A stretch of DNA of 64,000 nt from Caprimulgus europaeus (Eukaryota; Chordata; Aves; Caprimulgiformes; Caprimulgidae). Both the position numbers and the translations under genes were made by a program. Below, piece by piece: positions 11,796 through 24,300 of this stretch. Where the stretch lies: the NCBI GenBank assembly GCA_907165065.1, contig OU015530.1, positions 44,022,965-44,086,964 of the forward strand, read 5' to 3'. The notes under the pieces are model-generated. The model was not told where the DNA came from. It did no database searches and saw only the letters and a program-made list of their open reading frames with translations. Position 1 is the stretch's first letter; each line of letters opens with the position of its first letter.

Positions 11796-14700
11796 TTCCA
11801 CTGCTGTACTTTATACTAGGGACTCCTTTCCTTCCTGGCTTTTGGTCTTGCCATAGACGACATTCTTTTTTTTCTCTTTGGACTAGTTCATCCACTGTTT
11901 TTTAATCCTGGATTATCTTTACTGTGATCCTGCCTCCATTCCTGACTCTAGTCTGGCAAAATTGCTTTAGGCTGACTTGCCTCAGTGTGCTCAGTGCACG
12001 TGCAGAGGACTGATTACATCTCTCCAGTCCTCATTCAGGCCAGTTCCATATTTATGTATTTCAGGAATCTTCCAGACCTTTTCCCATGCCAAAGGTACCC
12101 CACCTCTTTGCTGCTTATTTCTCTATTTGTTATCTATCGGATGATGCAGATGTCCCTTATCTCTCCAACACTGCCTAACATCCTTCTGTTGCCAGCCAGA
12201 TTCTCTTTGTGTTCTCAGTCCTTCTCAGGGCTCTTTGTGTAGGAAGCTCTGCCATTCTTTTCATCTTTTGCATGACTCTTTATCTTACTTTTCCTGTCAT
12301 GACCTTCATTCCTCTTCTCCCCATTCCACAGGCACCGTGTGCCTTCTGTTCTTTCCCCATAAGAGTTTTCTCTTTCTTACCATTTGCAGCACTATGCCTG
12401 TACCTCTTCTTCTGTCAAATAGATAAGACTAACTTACAGCCTACTAGAATTTTAAAACTGTGTTGGGCAGATCAGCGGGCCTAAAGTGGAGGATAATGTC
12501 ATGTTCAGAGCATCAAGATATGGGAGGGGAGGGAAATAGCAGCGCAGTGTAACTGAAGGATTCTGATTTGTTCTTGAGTACAGGGATTAAAGCTCTCAAA
12601 GAATAACTAATGATGTTCCTCAAAATCAACGAGATATTTTTGGGCCAATCTTGGTTCCATCTCCTTTTTTGTGTTACGCAAGAATAGGAGGAAGAAAAGC
12701 AGATGTGACTGCTGGCTGGAATTATCCTTTAAATAAAAGTAGTTGAGGCTCAGATAAAGAACCATAATTTTCCAGGCTCTGCATTTGTTGGAGCACGCCC
12801 CTGGGTATTGCACTCATGATCCCTAGATGGCACAACAGCATAATAGCAACCATCATCAAACAGCTAGAGCAGCCCTGGAGCTGCTTTAACTTACCCTGTC
12901 AGAAATGGGCCTTAGCAGTCATGCTCCCCTTCACCTTGAACCTTGCTTTGAGAGCAGCTCACTAAGATATTCATTTTAATGTCTTCAGTTTGGAACTCCT
13001 GACTATTATTTTATGTGTTGTAGGTTTCCTTCTGAGTTCACTGTTTAAAAGGCCAAGTCTTGTAACTCCTTTAAGTGCAGTTTTTTCATAGCTGCAGCAA
13101 AACTTGAAGGAAAATGAGTTCATCTAAGGGACAAAATTTTCCTTTGTGACTACTTGTTTTAATGGAGAGGAAAAACAAATACCAAAACAAGTCTTATAAA
13201 GCTTTTTGTGCAACTGAAATCAAAAAGGTGAGGAATAGTGGTGGCAAAATAAGAAGGGCCCAAGCAGCTTCTAAAATATTAAAAAGTATTTTACAGCACT
13301 AGCCTTTGTGGTTTATTTTGTTTTAAAAAGTATTCATCTAAGTCTTGGTCATCTGATCACAAGACATTAAAAGACAGCCCTGAAAATGGATTCTGCACTG
13401 TATGTCTTATCTGTTCTTTCTGCTATAGACTCTTTAAATTAGTAGGCCTGGGGAAAATAAGCTAAAAATTCTCCCATGTCTGTAGGCATGCACAAATGCA
13501 CGAAACAATCTCAAGAGTCTACCTGGAGAATTTTTTCCAAAGCATACCTCAGTAACCTTTGGATTTAACTCAATGATTCTTTTATTACATTACATACATT
13601 ATATATGTTTTAGACTGTTTTGTGGCCTAATAGCTTTAAAATCATTATTCGGTTCTACATGTGGTTTCATATGGCCAATGACAGTCTCTAGATAGTAGAG
13701 TAGCATCTGGTACAAAGCCTTTTTAATATCTGTCTTGCAAAAAGTTATGAAAAGAACATCTAATTTACTGTAATTACATGATGTCTTTTTAACCCAAAAA
13801 ACTAATGAAACCTGTGATTGTTGAGCATGCCTTCTAACCTGTAATATAGTACTTTTTGGCCTCAGTGTATGTTTGGTATAATTAGTACGTTTCACACAGT
13901 AAAACTGCCTTGATGGAATTATTAAAAATACCCTCATTTTCCATTTTTTTCTGACTCAGACTGTAATGAAACCATATACCAGACCCATTAATTCCACCAC
14001 TGATGGGTAAAACATCATCTTTGGAGCTAAATTCTCTACTCTTAACATACACCATAGTGCTGCAGCCCATCTCCTGTGTGAATATTGCCTGGTGCAACAT
14101 GTGTGAAGCACACACATTGGTCATGGGTAACAACTTTAAAACTTCCATTTTCCATCCCTTTTTCCACAGCGGTTGCTTTAATACCTGCACCAAAGTATTG
14201 ATCATTGAGTTATAACTGGACTGGAGCTTTCTCATCCTCTCAGATTCTAATATGAACCCTGATGTCCACTCTCCTGTATTTAGCAGCACGTAGTGGCTTT
14301 ATTTCAAATCTGAACGGTAAAGAATCTCTCGTAGGAGAGCCTTGCAGCTGTGTGGAAGTGGATGATGGTACCCAGGTGCATACTATAGTTACTTGATTTG
14401 AAAACAAAATTTAAAAAAAACAGTGAAGTACCTTCTGTATATTTGCCACATGGGATATCTTGGACGAACTAATGCCAGAACACTCATGTACAGACTGATA
14501 ACTTCTATCTGCTTAGAAGTACTGGGAGAATCAGCAGCGACACTTTAGTGTCTACTGCTAGTCAACAAGTTACACAAATTCATGCAGGTAGAGATGCAGC
14601 AGATTCTTTTTTTAGACATGAAGAAATAATGATGATGAAGATTTGTACAAAAATATTAGATAGTTGCACCATCATTTCTATCTCTTCATAATTGCTGTGA

Positions 14701-17490
14701 AGTATTAAAGTGAACTACGAACTAAAATAGTTCATATTGCTTGGAAGTACTTTATAATACCGGTAATGCCTTTATGCATAAAGTATTTCACAAGCACTAT
14801 GAACTCCCAACAGAGCTGAACTCAATTATTTTACACAAGATAGAGCTGAGCACTCACATGCTCTTCTTGGATGCTTTTTATAAAGCTTTAGCACAGACCT
14901 TTGTTTCAGGTAGACTTAAGACATTAGTCAGAGAGGATACTTATAAATGTTTCTGTCACAATCTAAAAAACAGCTCAGCTGGGTTTACTTGGTTTTAGTC
15001 TCATTTACTCTTCTGAGCCAAAAGTCCTTCTCCCCACTGTTAACATACTTTTCTCATTACTTACTGGATGTCATTTGATCAATCACTAGCTAACCTACTC
15101 ACACTTCACTGAATGTCCTCATTTATCAAACAACACACCAAATAGACTTGGGAGACTATTGAGCCAACAGAAAATCAAAGGGACTTTATTACAACACTAT
15201 TAATAGCTTAACATCTTGAAAAGAAAGGAAGAAAGGAGCAAACGTATGTAAGTTTTGTAGCAAGAATTTTCTTGAGGTTAAATAAAAAATGGAAGAAGAA
15301 TTATATGCTTTAAAACGTCTGTGAGTAAAGGGTTTGCTTTCTGGAAATTTTAGGAATATTCTTTTTTTACGGGCCTTAAAACCCATACTAAACCTGTTAA
15401 TGCTTCTTTGGAGATATTAGGCAAGATTAAATATTCTAAAAAACAATTATTTTTGGTATAGTTTTACTATTGGGTCTCTATTGACTTGTGAATTTGCAGG
15501 TCAAGTTGGCACAAACCTACATTTATTTATGCCTATTTTCTAATTGATAAGCTTACTTTATTCATATACTTTGATGTAAAATTGCAAAGAATATGCTTTT
15601 TTTCTCTAATGATATAATTTAAAAGAAAAAAAATTAAATAAAATTCAGAAACAAAGAGCAATTTGTCAGCCCCTTTGCAGTCATCCAGACCAGTACAGAC
15701 ATAAAGTACCTCATTATTTTCAATTAAACTTGTCAAGAAGATCAAAGTCAAACTTAATAGTTTTAATGCAGTGTATAAATGTGTTGAAGTATCATTACTC
15801 AATGACTACAGGTAAATGCAAGATAATTCTTTTCTAAGATTTTTTATATGTGCTTATAGAGGCCTTCTGTCTTGAAGCTGGTTGATATTGGGACAGCGTG
15901 TGACGTATACTTCAAACCACTGATTCATCGTTGCACATGTTGCTTGCTAAATGAGCAACAGTATTTGATACTTCAGAATTTTGGAGATGTGCTATTTTCA
16001 GCAAAACTTCATTCCCATTCAGAGGAATGCCACTTTGATGGCATTGGTGTTAATAATTTATTTAAATACTTTTGTGGCCTTTTTCTTTACTCAGTTAATA
16101 GTGTCTTTTTATTCCCTTTAACTTCAGTTCATCTCCATTATAGTAGAGTCCAGAATTCCTTGCTTTCTCTACAGCTCTCCCCTCAAAGTTCTCACAGGGC
16201 TTTGTAGCAGATTTTTCAGATTTTCATGAAATTCAGTTTGTATAGTCATTTATTGGAGTCTATCTCTAATAATTTTTTAACCTGCTGGCCAGTTTCAATC
16301 ATATTGGACAGAGGAAGAAACTGTGTTTATGTCAGTCTGCTTTCGTAAGCATAATTTAAATGCCTAACCACAATCAGAGTTTTGTGAACTCCTAGAGAGA
16401 TCTGTATGTATGTAAATATAATCAACTTTTATTAATTCTGTTTTAATACAGAGAGACATCATCTTAATAGCCCTACTGAAGAAAATCTTAAAAAAATAAG
16501 TAGAGATTCTGTCATTCCACTACTTTCAGAATGTTAAGTTTTTATTACTTACATTGGTTTTTTAACAAAGGGCTATTGATTTTGGGGGATATCTTTTTTT
16601 CTGGGTCCATCACCACATTAAAAGTTCATTTGCCTAGTTAGGAGCACATCCTGAACTACCAAAGGGTTTGCATAAAATGGGTGCTTTCTCATATGCACTT
16701 CACCCCATTTGTGGAATTTGAGAAATGAGTGAGAAGACTAGCTGCATTACTTTAAGAAATAAATAAAATGCATTTTCTGACAAAGCTAATATTAATATTT
16801 CAACTCATTATAATTTTAAATATTGTAGAATAATAAATTAGAATTTATACACATGTTGGAGAAGAGGGCGCCTCCATAAATTGAGAGTTCTGGGTGGTTG
16901 GGAAAAGAGTTTTCGTGGTATCAGTGAAATATTTTCTTTAGTGTGAAAACACAGCAAATATACAATCAGTGGAAACTGACAAAAGCAGAGGAATCTAGGC
17001 CATATGCAGATCGGTGAATGCTTTGACTTGTTTATCTGGTGTAGGCTTGCTGTGCTAATATCAGTTAGTAATGTAAGAAAGTGAGAACAGGCAGAGAGGC
17101 AAAGGAAATGTCAGGCTGCTGCTGCTGACGATAGCAGATACCTGGGGAGGAATATCGGTCAAGTATAGAGTGATCCCTGCACTGAACACACCCCCAGCTT
17201 CCGAGGGGTGGCGGGTTAGGGGTCTCTGAGGCTTTTTTTTGCATCTGATTGACAATGGTTGTTAGCTGCCAATGGACATACACTCCACAAATTTATGCAG
17301 TATTTTTAAAAGGCATTAATATTTTTAGTTTCTGTAATATCCAATGATTTCCAGTTTGACTCACTTTGTAAATGGCTGATTGATTTTCTAACACAGTGCC
17401 CCATTTATTTCATTTTAGAAGTGATGAATAACAATTTCCAATCCACATTCTGCAATCACTCCTAATTCTATACCTTCATTCTATCTGTTG
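11796..17490. other. Non-coding AT-rich DNA, nothing recognised
   Basis: No exon with paired splice sites, no RNA gene and no clear repeat was recognised. The longest open stretch, minus strand 13882-14289, is 135 codons but has no recognisable domain and no convincing splice sites, and is best treated as chance. A degraded MIR-like word occurs near 14740-14800. Confidence 0.5.
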
Positions 17491-17499
17491 GATAAGAAG

Positions 17500-18350
17500 G
17501 ATTCTGGGGGAAACTGCAAGCAAGTTCTTGACTTGAGGTGAAGCAGTTCAATGTCTCTTGTTACTTTTCTCTGAACTTTTCTACTTTTTTATTCTTTCTG
17601 AGATAGGACTGCCAGAGATAGTTGTAGTAGTCAAGGTGTGGGCACACCATCCATGCACACAGCAGGACAATGATGTTCCCTTCTGAATTTTAGTTTTCTT
17701 TGCCTATTATCCTCTTCTTGATTTTATTTTCATATTCCAATAGTTTTTAACATTATTTACTGAGTGCTAATGAAGAGTTTGTTCTCTTTGGAGAACTAAC
17801 CACAATAACTCAATTTTTTCAGGATAAGGAGGAGCAATTAATAGCAACTTAGAATACAATTTTATAGATATGTAATTGCATTTTATTTTCCAATGTGCAT
17901 TATGTTGTATGTACAGAACTGATGGTGACTCCTCCCCAGGTATACAGTATTTATCCATCTGTCCTTCAATATTATATCTATAATAGTTTTTACCAGTTTT
18001 CCCAATGTGGAAGTCAGTCTTAGTGGTTTAGAGTTCCCAGGATGATCTTGGGAACCCTTATGAAAGGATCATGTTTCTCACATTCATTTTCCCGAGTACT
18101 GAGGTTTTAGAACTATCAGGTCTAGTACTGCCACATTTTGGAACAGGGATTTGGAATTTGGCAGCAGAACTTCTCTAATATTAGTGATGTGAATTTGTTA
18201 TTTTAGTGACTGCCATCAAATTTTGGACAAATAAACCCCAGAAAAACAATTTCCATCTGTTCAATAAATACTAATAGATTTTTCTTACCTATAAACTATC
18301 CAGTTTTATTGTTTTTACTTTTACATGCAGATCTTGTATGGTTCATAATT
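17500..18350 (-). mobile_element. Ancient CR1/L3-type LINE fragment, minus strand
   Basis: Read on the plus strand this is the antisense of an old CR1-like element: the '...ACCACAATAACTCAATTTTTTC...CCAATGTGCATTATG' block, preceded by a segment corresponding to the antisense of the 'defender' 3' RT region, followed further right by 'GTCAGTCTTAGTGGTTTAGAGTTCCC' and 'GGAACCCTTATGAAA', which mirror antisense RT words. It is far more diverged than the CR1 copies at 20-25 kb and is probably a pre-avian insertion. Family assignment is from memory of conserved wording, not from a database match. Confidence 0.5.
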
Positions 18351-20660
18351 CTTAGAAAGATTGCATCTCTATGTAGAGTCCTCCATTGCCACATCACTCC
18401 CATAAACTAATTAGACTCTTACCATGCTGCAACTTGTAGGTGTGATCATCGGATCCTTAGAGCTGTTGCTATAGCTCTGCTTCCCTGCTGCCTAACAAAC
18501 AGGTAGCTTTGTCTGAGGACTCCAGAGCTCCACAGAATGTCCAAAATTTCTGTTATGGCACTGAAAGTTACTGCGGTGCTAAAACTAAGACTGTGGGTAA
18601 TGTCTGAGGTTTTCCTTCTTCAACCACTAACGTGTGGAGAGCTTGCAGATGCAGTCTGACTCAAATACAAGTCTGCTGGGCAGCTGCATATTGAAAAAGA
18701 CAAAGAGAACTTGATTAGGAGGAGGAAACAGAAGTAGAGTGGCTAAGGAAAAGGGAGAAACTCCTCTGAGAGCCCAGAATTAATCCATAGTTCTTGGAGT
18801 CAATGTGTGCATCTGCCATCATCAAATAGCTTTGAAAACAATGAGTAAATGTGTGATCTCTCTTCTGATTTCTCTGTGTAGAAGACAGATTAGACAAGTT
18901 ACTGGACTGTTGTCTGTGCTGCCAATCTGAATGGTCCAGTGTTGTTCAGACTTTGTGTGGGGTAAACATATTTCCACATGATGAAATTTCTGCAGAGGCA
19001 GGGCAGAGAGAGTACATGGGTATCTCCCTCCTTTTTTTTATGTTTGAGAACTTACATCCATATTAAAGCAAAAGAAAAAACAACACACAGGCCCAATTTT
19101 AAAGGTATGCTAAAGTTGCAAGTTTCTTATTCTAGAAAGTGTTGTGTGTGCAACCTTCATTTGGAGAACCTTAGCAAGTGTGGTGGAGTATAGGCCTTAA
19201 GTAGGTGGTCATTTAGTACTTTTTCTACAAGATCCCCACTACCTTCAGTGCATGAAGCATGACCCTTAGGGATTTAAATTGTCTCTGATATTCCCAGACC
19301 ATTTGTTTTCAGAGTATGTAAACTCAATGTGCAGTGAATGAGGCAGAAAAATGCCTCAGAAAAATAAAGGATTAAGGCAGCTGCATAATCGCCCAATAGG
19401 ACTGAATTTCTGTCTTCCTGTATGATCCTGGCTCAGTGACTCCGATAAAATCTGGAAAAGTGGTGGAAGGTAAAATTTAGAAAAGTCACAACATGTAGAG
19501 GGACTTACCACTTGTATGTGTAGGTGAAGGCAGTGGGAACCCTGTTCAGAACACACAAAGTGCTAAGACTGGGAAAATGGAAGCTCATGTTAGACTTTCA
19601 AAATAGGCTGGCACACTGACTTTGCTGTCTTTACATTCCTGTCTAAAATTACACCATCACTTCAGTCATCACACAGAAGGTCTTTGAAAATGCATTCAGT
19701 AATGTTTGTAAAGTACTCACAGTGGTGACTTGTGTTGTAAAGAAAGAGGAAAAAACCATAAGGAAATAATAACTTATTTCCAAAGCACAATTTGAAAGTT
19801 ATGCAGTGTATATCAATAATTTGAAAAGAATGGAATTATCAATAGCTACCAGTTTAGGGATTCCCATCTTGTAAAATGAAGAAGTTTCAGGTACGTGATA
19901 ATGTATTAATTTTTCCATGAGACCTTAAGACATGTAAGGCACAGAGAGACAGGAATTAAAAGTTCTATGTGCAAACTTAGTTAAGTGTTTCCTAACCGAC
20001 AAGTACTTGACCGTGCAGCAATAAATATTTAAGCACTGTTCATATCCAAGTTCAATACTTACAGTCTAGTCTATTAATCTGCTCAGGATTATGCTCCTCA
20101 TTGTATTAATTATGATCTATGAATATAGTTCATGTGTTTTTACTAGCTTCTTCAGCAACTACCTTTTTTAAAGTGAGTAATCTCATCTTTTTCTGGTTGC
20201 ATGATTTGTGTCTCAGAAAAGATATGGTATAAAGAAGAGTGGATGGATAAAATAAACATGCAATTGCAGGTGTTTACATATTTTTGTAGTTTTAAAACAT
20301 TAGGTAAAGTAACAGCAAACACCAGTAACCAATTTGTTGTGTAAATGTTACTCTGTTTTATTGTGGACATTATGACAGGGATGGGGTTTCTGTTTGTTTA
20401 TTCAGGGATGATTTATCTCACTGGAGCTGAGCACATCTAATGAAAATGACATGTGCGTGTCAAGGAGTGCTATTTAAATTTTCAGTTAATAAATTTATTG
20501 CACTATATTGTTTCATCTTAAGCTTTGCCTTGAATTAATATTTAATCTAAGCAGGTTGGTTTTAATCAGAGAACTTTTCGTTACAGAAGTTCCCTTGTGC
20601 ACTTAGCACCCTCCCTTTCCTCCACATTTTAAACCAGAATTCTCTCTGGGGCTTTATGTG
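18351..20660. other. Non-coding AT-rich DNA, nothing recognised
   Basis: Only short chance open frames in both strands; no splice-flanked coding segment, RNA gene or repeat recognised. Confidence 0.5.
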
Positions 20661-20746
20661 TTTATTAAGTCACAGAATCACACAGAATCACAGAATGGTT
20701 GAGGTTGAAAGGGACCTCTGAAGATCATCTAGTCCAACCACCCTGC

Positions 20747-21500
20747 TCAAACAGGGACTCCTAGAGCACATGAACCAGGATTTTGTCCAGGTTGGTTTTT
20801 GAATATCTCCAGGGAGGGAGATTCCACAACCTCTCTGGGCAGCCTGTTCCAGTCCTCAGTCACCCTCACAGGAAAGAAATTCTTCCTTATGTTCAGGTGG
20901 AACTTCCTATGCTGCAGTTTATGCCCATTGCCTCTCGTCCTATTGTTGGTTGCCAATGAGAAGAGTCTGGCCCCATCCTCTAGACACTCTCCCTTTAGGT
21001 ATTTATAAACATTAATCAGATCCCCTCTGAGTCGTCTCTTCTCCAGGCTGAACAGGCCCAGCTCCCTCAGCCCTTCCTCATATGAAAGATGCTCCAGTCC
21101 TTTAATCATCTTAGTTGCCCTTCACTGGACACGCTCCAGGAGTTCCATGTCCTTCCTGCACTGGGGAGCCCAGAACTGGACACAACACTCCAGGTGGGGC
21201 CTCACCAGGGCTGAGTAGAAGGGGAAGAGAACCTCTCTCGACCTGCTGGCAACACTCTTCCTAAGACAACCCAGGACACCGATGGCTTTCCTGGCCACGA
21301 GAGCACACTGCTGGCTCATATTTAACTTGTTGTCCACCAGGACTCCCAGGTCCTTCTCGGCAGGGCTGCTTTCCAGGAGGTCAGCCCCCAACCTGTCCTG
21401 GTGCCTGGGGTTATTCCCTTCCATATGCAGGACCCTGCTCTTTCCCTTGTTGAACCTCATGAGGTTCCTCTCTGCCCATGTCTCCGGCCTGTCGAGGTCC
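20747..21500 (-). pseudogene. CR1 ORF2 RT C-terminal fragment and 3' UTR
   Basis: The minus strand carries two frames, 21122-21460 and 20747-21109. They read [38 protein letters not shown] and then [18 protein letters not shown] and [17 protein letters not shown], the C-terminal region of CR1 ORF2. A frameshift separates the two frames at about 21110-21120. The 3' UTR and tail follow leftward. Confidence 0.85.
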
Positions 21501-21562
21501 CTCTGAATGACAGGGGTGACATTTGCCTTCTTCCAGTCTTTAGGAACCTCTTCTGATTGCCA

Positions 21563-21889
21563 TTACCCCTCAAAGATGATTGAGAGTGGGCTAACAATTA
21601 TGTCAGCCAGCTCTCTCAGCACATATGGGTGCATCCCATCAGGGCCCATGGACTTGTGGGTGTTAAGGTTGCATAGTTGATCTCTAACCCAATACTCATT
21701 GACCAAAGGAAAATCTCCCTTTTTCCAGACTCTCTCACTGGTCTCTTGGGTTGGGGATTCCTGAGGGGTGGCCTTGGCAGTGAAGACTGAAGCAAAGAAG
21801 GCATTCAGTAACTCTGCCTTCTCCGTGTCCTCTGTTACCAGGTACCATGCCCCATTCAGTAGTGGCCCCACATTTTCCCTGGGGTGCAT
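21563..21889 (-). pseudogene. CR1 ORF2 early RT fragment
   Basis: On the far side of the nested insertion the minus strand resumes with [20 protein letters not shown], then [14 protein letters not shown] and [16 protein letters not shown], the first conserved RT blocks of CR1. Soon after, the frame reaches an [10 protein letters not shown]-like motif (about 21530) and then joins C-terminal sequence, so the block with the catalytic Asp-Asp is missing. The gene cannot encode a working reverse transcriptase. Confidence 0.85.
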
Positions 21890-22473
21890 TAGAAGGGGTG
21901 TGGTTAGTAGGTCAAGAGAGGTTCTTCTTCCCCTCTACTCTGCCCTGGTGAGGCCACATCTGGAATATTGTGTCCAGTTCTGGGCCCCACAGTTCAAGAA
22001 GGACAGGGAACTGCTTGAGAGAGTCCAGCACAGAGCCACCAAAATGATTAAGGGAGTGGAGCATCTCCCATATGAGGAACGGCTGAGGGAGCTGAGCCTC
22101 TTTAGCTTGGAGAAGAGGAGGCTGAGGGGGGACCTGATTAATGTTTATAAGTATTTGAAGGGTGAGTGTGAGGAGGATGGGGCCAGGCTCTTCTCAGTGA
22201 TGACCGATGATAGGACAAGGGGCATTGGGTGTAAGCTGGAACACAGGAGGTTCCGCTTAAATTTGAGAAAGAACTTCTTTACTGTGAGGGTAACAGAGCA
22301 CTGGAACAGGCTGCCCAGGGAGGTTGTGGAGTCTCCTTCTCTGGAGACATTCAAAACCCGCCTGAACACCTTCCTGTGTGAACTCATCTAGGTGTTCCTG
22401 CTCTGGCAGGGGGATTGGACTAGATGATCTTTCGAGGTCCCTTCCAATCGCTAATATTCTGTGATTCTGTGTG
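21890..22473 (+). mobile_element. Nested CR1 LINE 3' fragment, plus strand
   Basis: A 5'-truncated CR1 copy inserted head-on into the minus-strand CR1. It starts at about 21890 (GAAGGGGTGTGGTTAGTAGG) and ends with the GATTCTGTGTGA-like tail at about 22473. It contains an open frame (21768-22391, of which about 165 residues are CR1) reading [36 protein letters not shown] and [17 protein letters not shown]. It is less damaged than the host CR1 and therefore probably younger. Confidence 0.9.
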
Positions 22474-22800
22474 ATTTGAAGAAGCCCTTCTTGTCATCTC
22501 TGACCTCCCTTGCCAGATTTAATTACAATTTGGCCTTGGCCTTCCTCGTCACATTTCTGCATGCTCTAGTGATGCCTTTATATTCTTCCCAAGTGGTCTG
22601 TCCTTGCTTCCACCTCTTGTACACCTCCTGTTTATGTTTGAGTTTTGCCAGGAGCTCCTTGTTCAGCCATACCGGTCTTCTCCCCACTTTGCTCGACTTT
22701 TTGCACAGAGATGCATTGTTCTTGAGCCTGGAGGTGGATCCCATCACGCCCAAGCAGATGTTGATAGTTGAACTGAGTCCCATGATCATAGAAACCAAAA
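22474..22800 (-). pseudogene. CR1 ORF2 linker fragment between endonuclease and RT
   Basis: The minus strand reads [20 protein letters not shown] and [16 protein letters not shown], continuing past 22523 to a KKGFFK-like end at about 22474. This is the conserved linker upstream of the RT domain of CR1 ORF2. The endonuclease that should precede it is absent, and the nested CR1 starts right after it. Confidence 0.8.
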
Positions 22801-23102
22801 CCCTCTTGCCAGCACCAGTGGTGCAGCCAGTTGCTTACTTGGAGAACACACTTACTCCTCTTCTTGTCTGCAACCCTAACTGGTAGGATCGAGGAGAAAA
22901 CAAGCTGTGCCCCAAGGCCCTTGACCACTGCTCCTAGGGCTCTGAAATCCTTTTTGATAGTTCCCAGGTTGCTCTTGGTATCATCAGTTCGCACATGGAA
23001 GAGCAGCAGGGAGTAGTAGTCAGATGGGTGGACCAGACTTGGCAGTCTCTCCTTGACATCTCTGATGCGAGCCCCTGGCAGGCAACAAACCTCTCTAGAC
23101 AA
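22632..23102 (-). pseudogene. CR1 ORF1 esterase-like domain remnant
   Basis: An open minus-strand segment of 156 codons contains [22 protein letters not shown] and [10 protein letters not shown]. These correspond to late blocks of the SGNH-hydrolase/esterase domain carried in ORF1 of CR1-type LINEs, and the DGIHL motif with its Asp-His pair is still readable. The first residues of the open frame are out of context and the segment runs on without the ORF1 stop into sequence belonging to ORF2, which marks the left-hand deletion border. Confidence 0.7.
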
Positions 23103-23210
23103 GGTGTCAGGTCAGCAGATGGGTGCCTCTGTCCCCTGGAGAAGGGAGTCTCCCACAACATCACTCGTCATTTCTTCCACATGGTCCTGCAAGGCACAGG
23201 GCCTAGCAGT

Positions 23211-23249
23211 CAGTTTCATGCTTTGAAGCCAGTTTCATGCTTTGAAGCC
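23211..23249 (+). repeat. 19-bp tandem duplication inside CR1 ORF1
   Basis: The unit CAGTTTCATGCTTTGAAGC occurs twice in direct tandem. It lies between the two ORF1 remnants of the minus-strand CR1 and adds one frameshift-sized insert (19 is not a multiple of 3). Confidence 0.9.
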
Positions 23250-23348
23250 ATACCCAACTCCTCCTCAGCTTGCATGGCACTAAACCTGTTTGACAACTGC
23301 ATGTAGAAAGGAAGAGAAGGAGCCTTGTCCTTAACCAGTTGCCAGCAT

Positions 23349-24100
23349 TCATTCTCTATAGCCTTCTCTATTTAGCCTTTTTTTCTTGACGGAGGCAGTC
23401 AGAATGCTTGGGGCTGACTGACTCACCTTAGGCAGCCCCCTGGATGGACCCTCATTGAAATACTCATTCGACTGACCCTCCAGTTCTAGAGCCCCATACC
23501 TGTTGTGTAAGGGCAGCTGAGAAGGTAAGTGAGGTCTGGAGGGGATTCGCCTCCCCCCCCAAGCAGGGACCTGTTTCCATTTCCCTCTGTCTCTCAGGTC
23601 ACCTCCTTCTTCTTGGTGGTAAGAGGGCAGGAGATCCTCTGCTTCTTGTGGAGTCTCCATCTGCTGCCTTTGCCTCAGGGATGGTAGGGTGTGGCTCCAC
23701 CAATCCATCTCCCTCTCACGCTCCCTGGTACTCCTTAACCTTTCCACTTCTTCCTACAGTTCTGCCACCATGTTGGACAGATAATTCGCCTGGTCACAGC
23801 ACACACAGGTGTCTCTGCTGTCCCCCACTCACAGTGACAGGCTCAGGCACTCCATGCAGCCGGAGATCTGGGCAGCTGCTTGTTTGTGTGGGGGCTCTGT
23901 CTGAGTCGCCACATTCTTTCTGACAATGGTCTTCAGCTGGGTGGAAACCACGGCCGCCTCTGCTTATGGAAAGGCAACGACCACTAGCTGAGCCAGCCTG
24001 CCTGAGCCAGGGGCGAGGGATACGCCCTGCCGGCTTTGTTTGCCCGCCCTGTTCGCCGACGCTCCCGGGTCGCTGCCACTCCCTGGGGCGGCCCCTCACG
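23349..24100 (-). pseudogene. CR1 ORF1 N-terminal remnant (zinc-finger region and coiled coil)
   Basis: Minus-strand open stretches carry the typical first half of CR1 ORF1: a Cys/His-containing segment (23.79-24.1 kb, e.g. CPDLRLHG...) followed by a charged helical segment containing EREREMDWW and LPSLRQRQQMETPQEAEDLL. In CR1, ORF1 is a nucleic-acid-binding protein that goes with the element RNA. The reading frame changes between the two parts and stops are present, so the gene is broken. Confidence 0.7.
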
Positions 24101-24300
24101 GGAGCGAGGGCGGCTGCCGGAGGAGCAGGCTCCGCCCAGGCCTGGTCAGCAGCCAGCCCACGAGCTGCCGGTCCTCGGCACAGGCTAGACGCTTACCCGG
24201 CTTCGAAAAGCTTAGAAAAGCCCTAAAAGAGCCCCCAGAAGAGCCCTTGGCGGTCCTTTTTGCCGTGATTCACCTCCCCAGTGGGGACTTACCTGCACTA

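Larger units (their letters stand above)
20668..24300 (-). mobile_element. Long CR1 LINE, minus strand, internally deleted and split by a nested CR1
   Basis: The element runs leftward from a GC-rich 5' region (about 24.0-24.3 kb) through ORF1 remnants (22.6-24.1 kb) and pieces of ORF2 to a 3' tail of CACAGAATCACACAGAATCACAGAATGG on the plus strand at about 20670-20697. Most bird CR1 copies are strongly 5'-truncated, so keeping ORF1 and the 5' end is uncommon. The endonuclease part of ORF2 is missing between the ORF1 esterase remnant and the linker before RT. The RT core is also missing between 21563 and about 21500, where an early RT segment passes directly to a segment near the RT C-terminus. 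A plus-strand CR1 (21890-22473) is inserted in ORF2. The copy cannot be autonomous. Confidence 0.88.

Noticed and set aside
13882-14289. 135-codon minus-strand open frame
   Set aside because: No recognisable domain or splice-site pair; AT-rich DNA of this length can produce such a frame by chance.
21768-22391. 207-codon open frame as a possible host gene
   Set aside because: It is CR1 ORF2 C-terminal sequence from the nested element, joined at its start to antisense of the host CR1.
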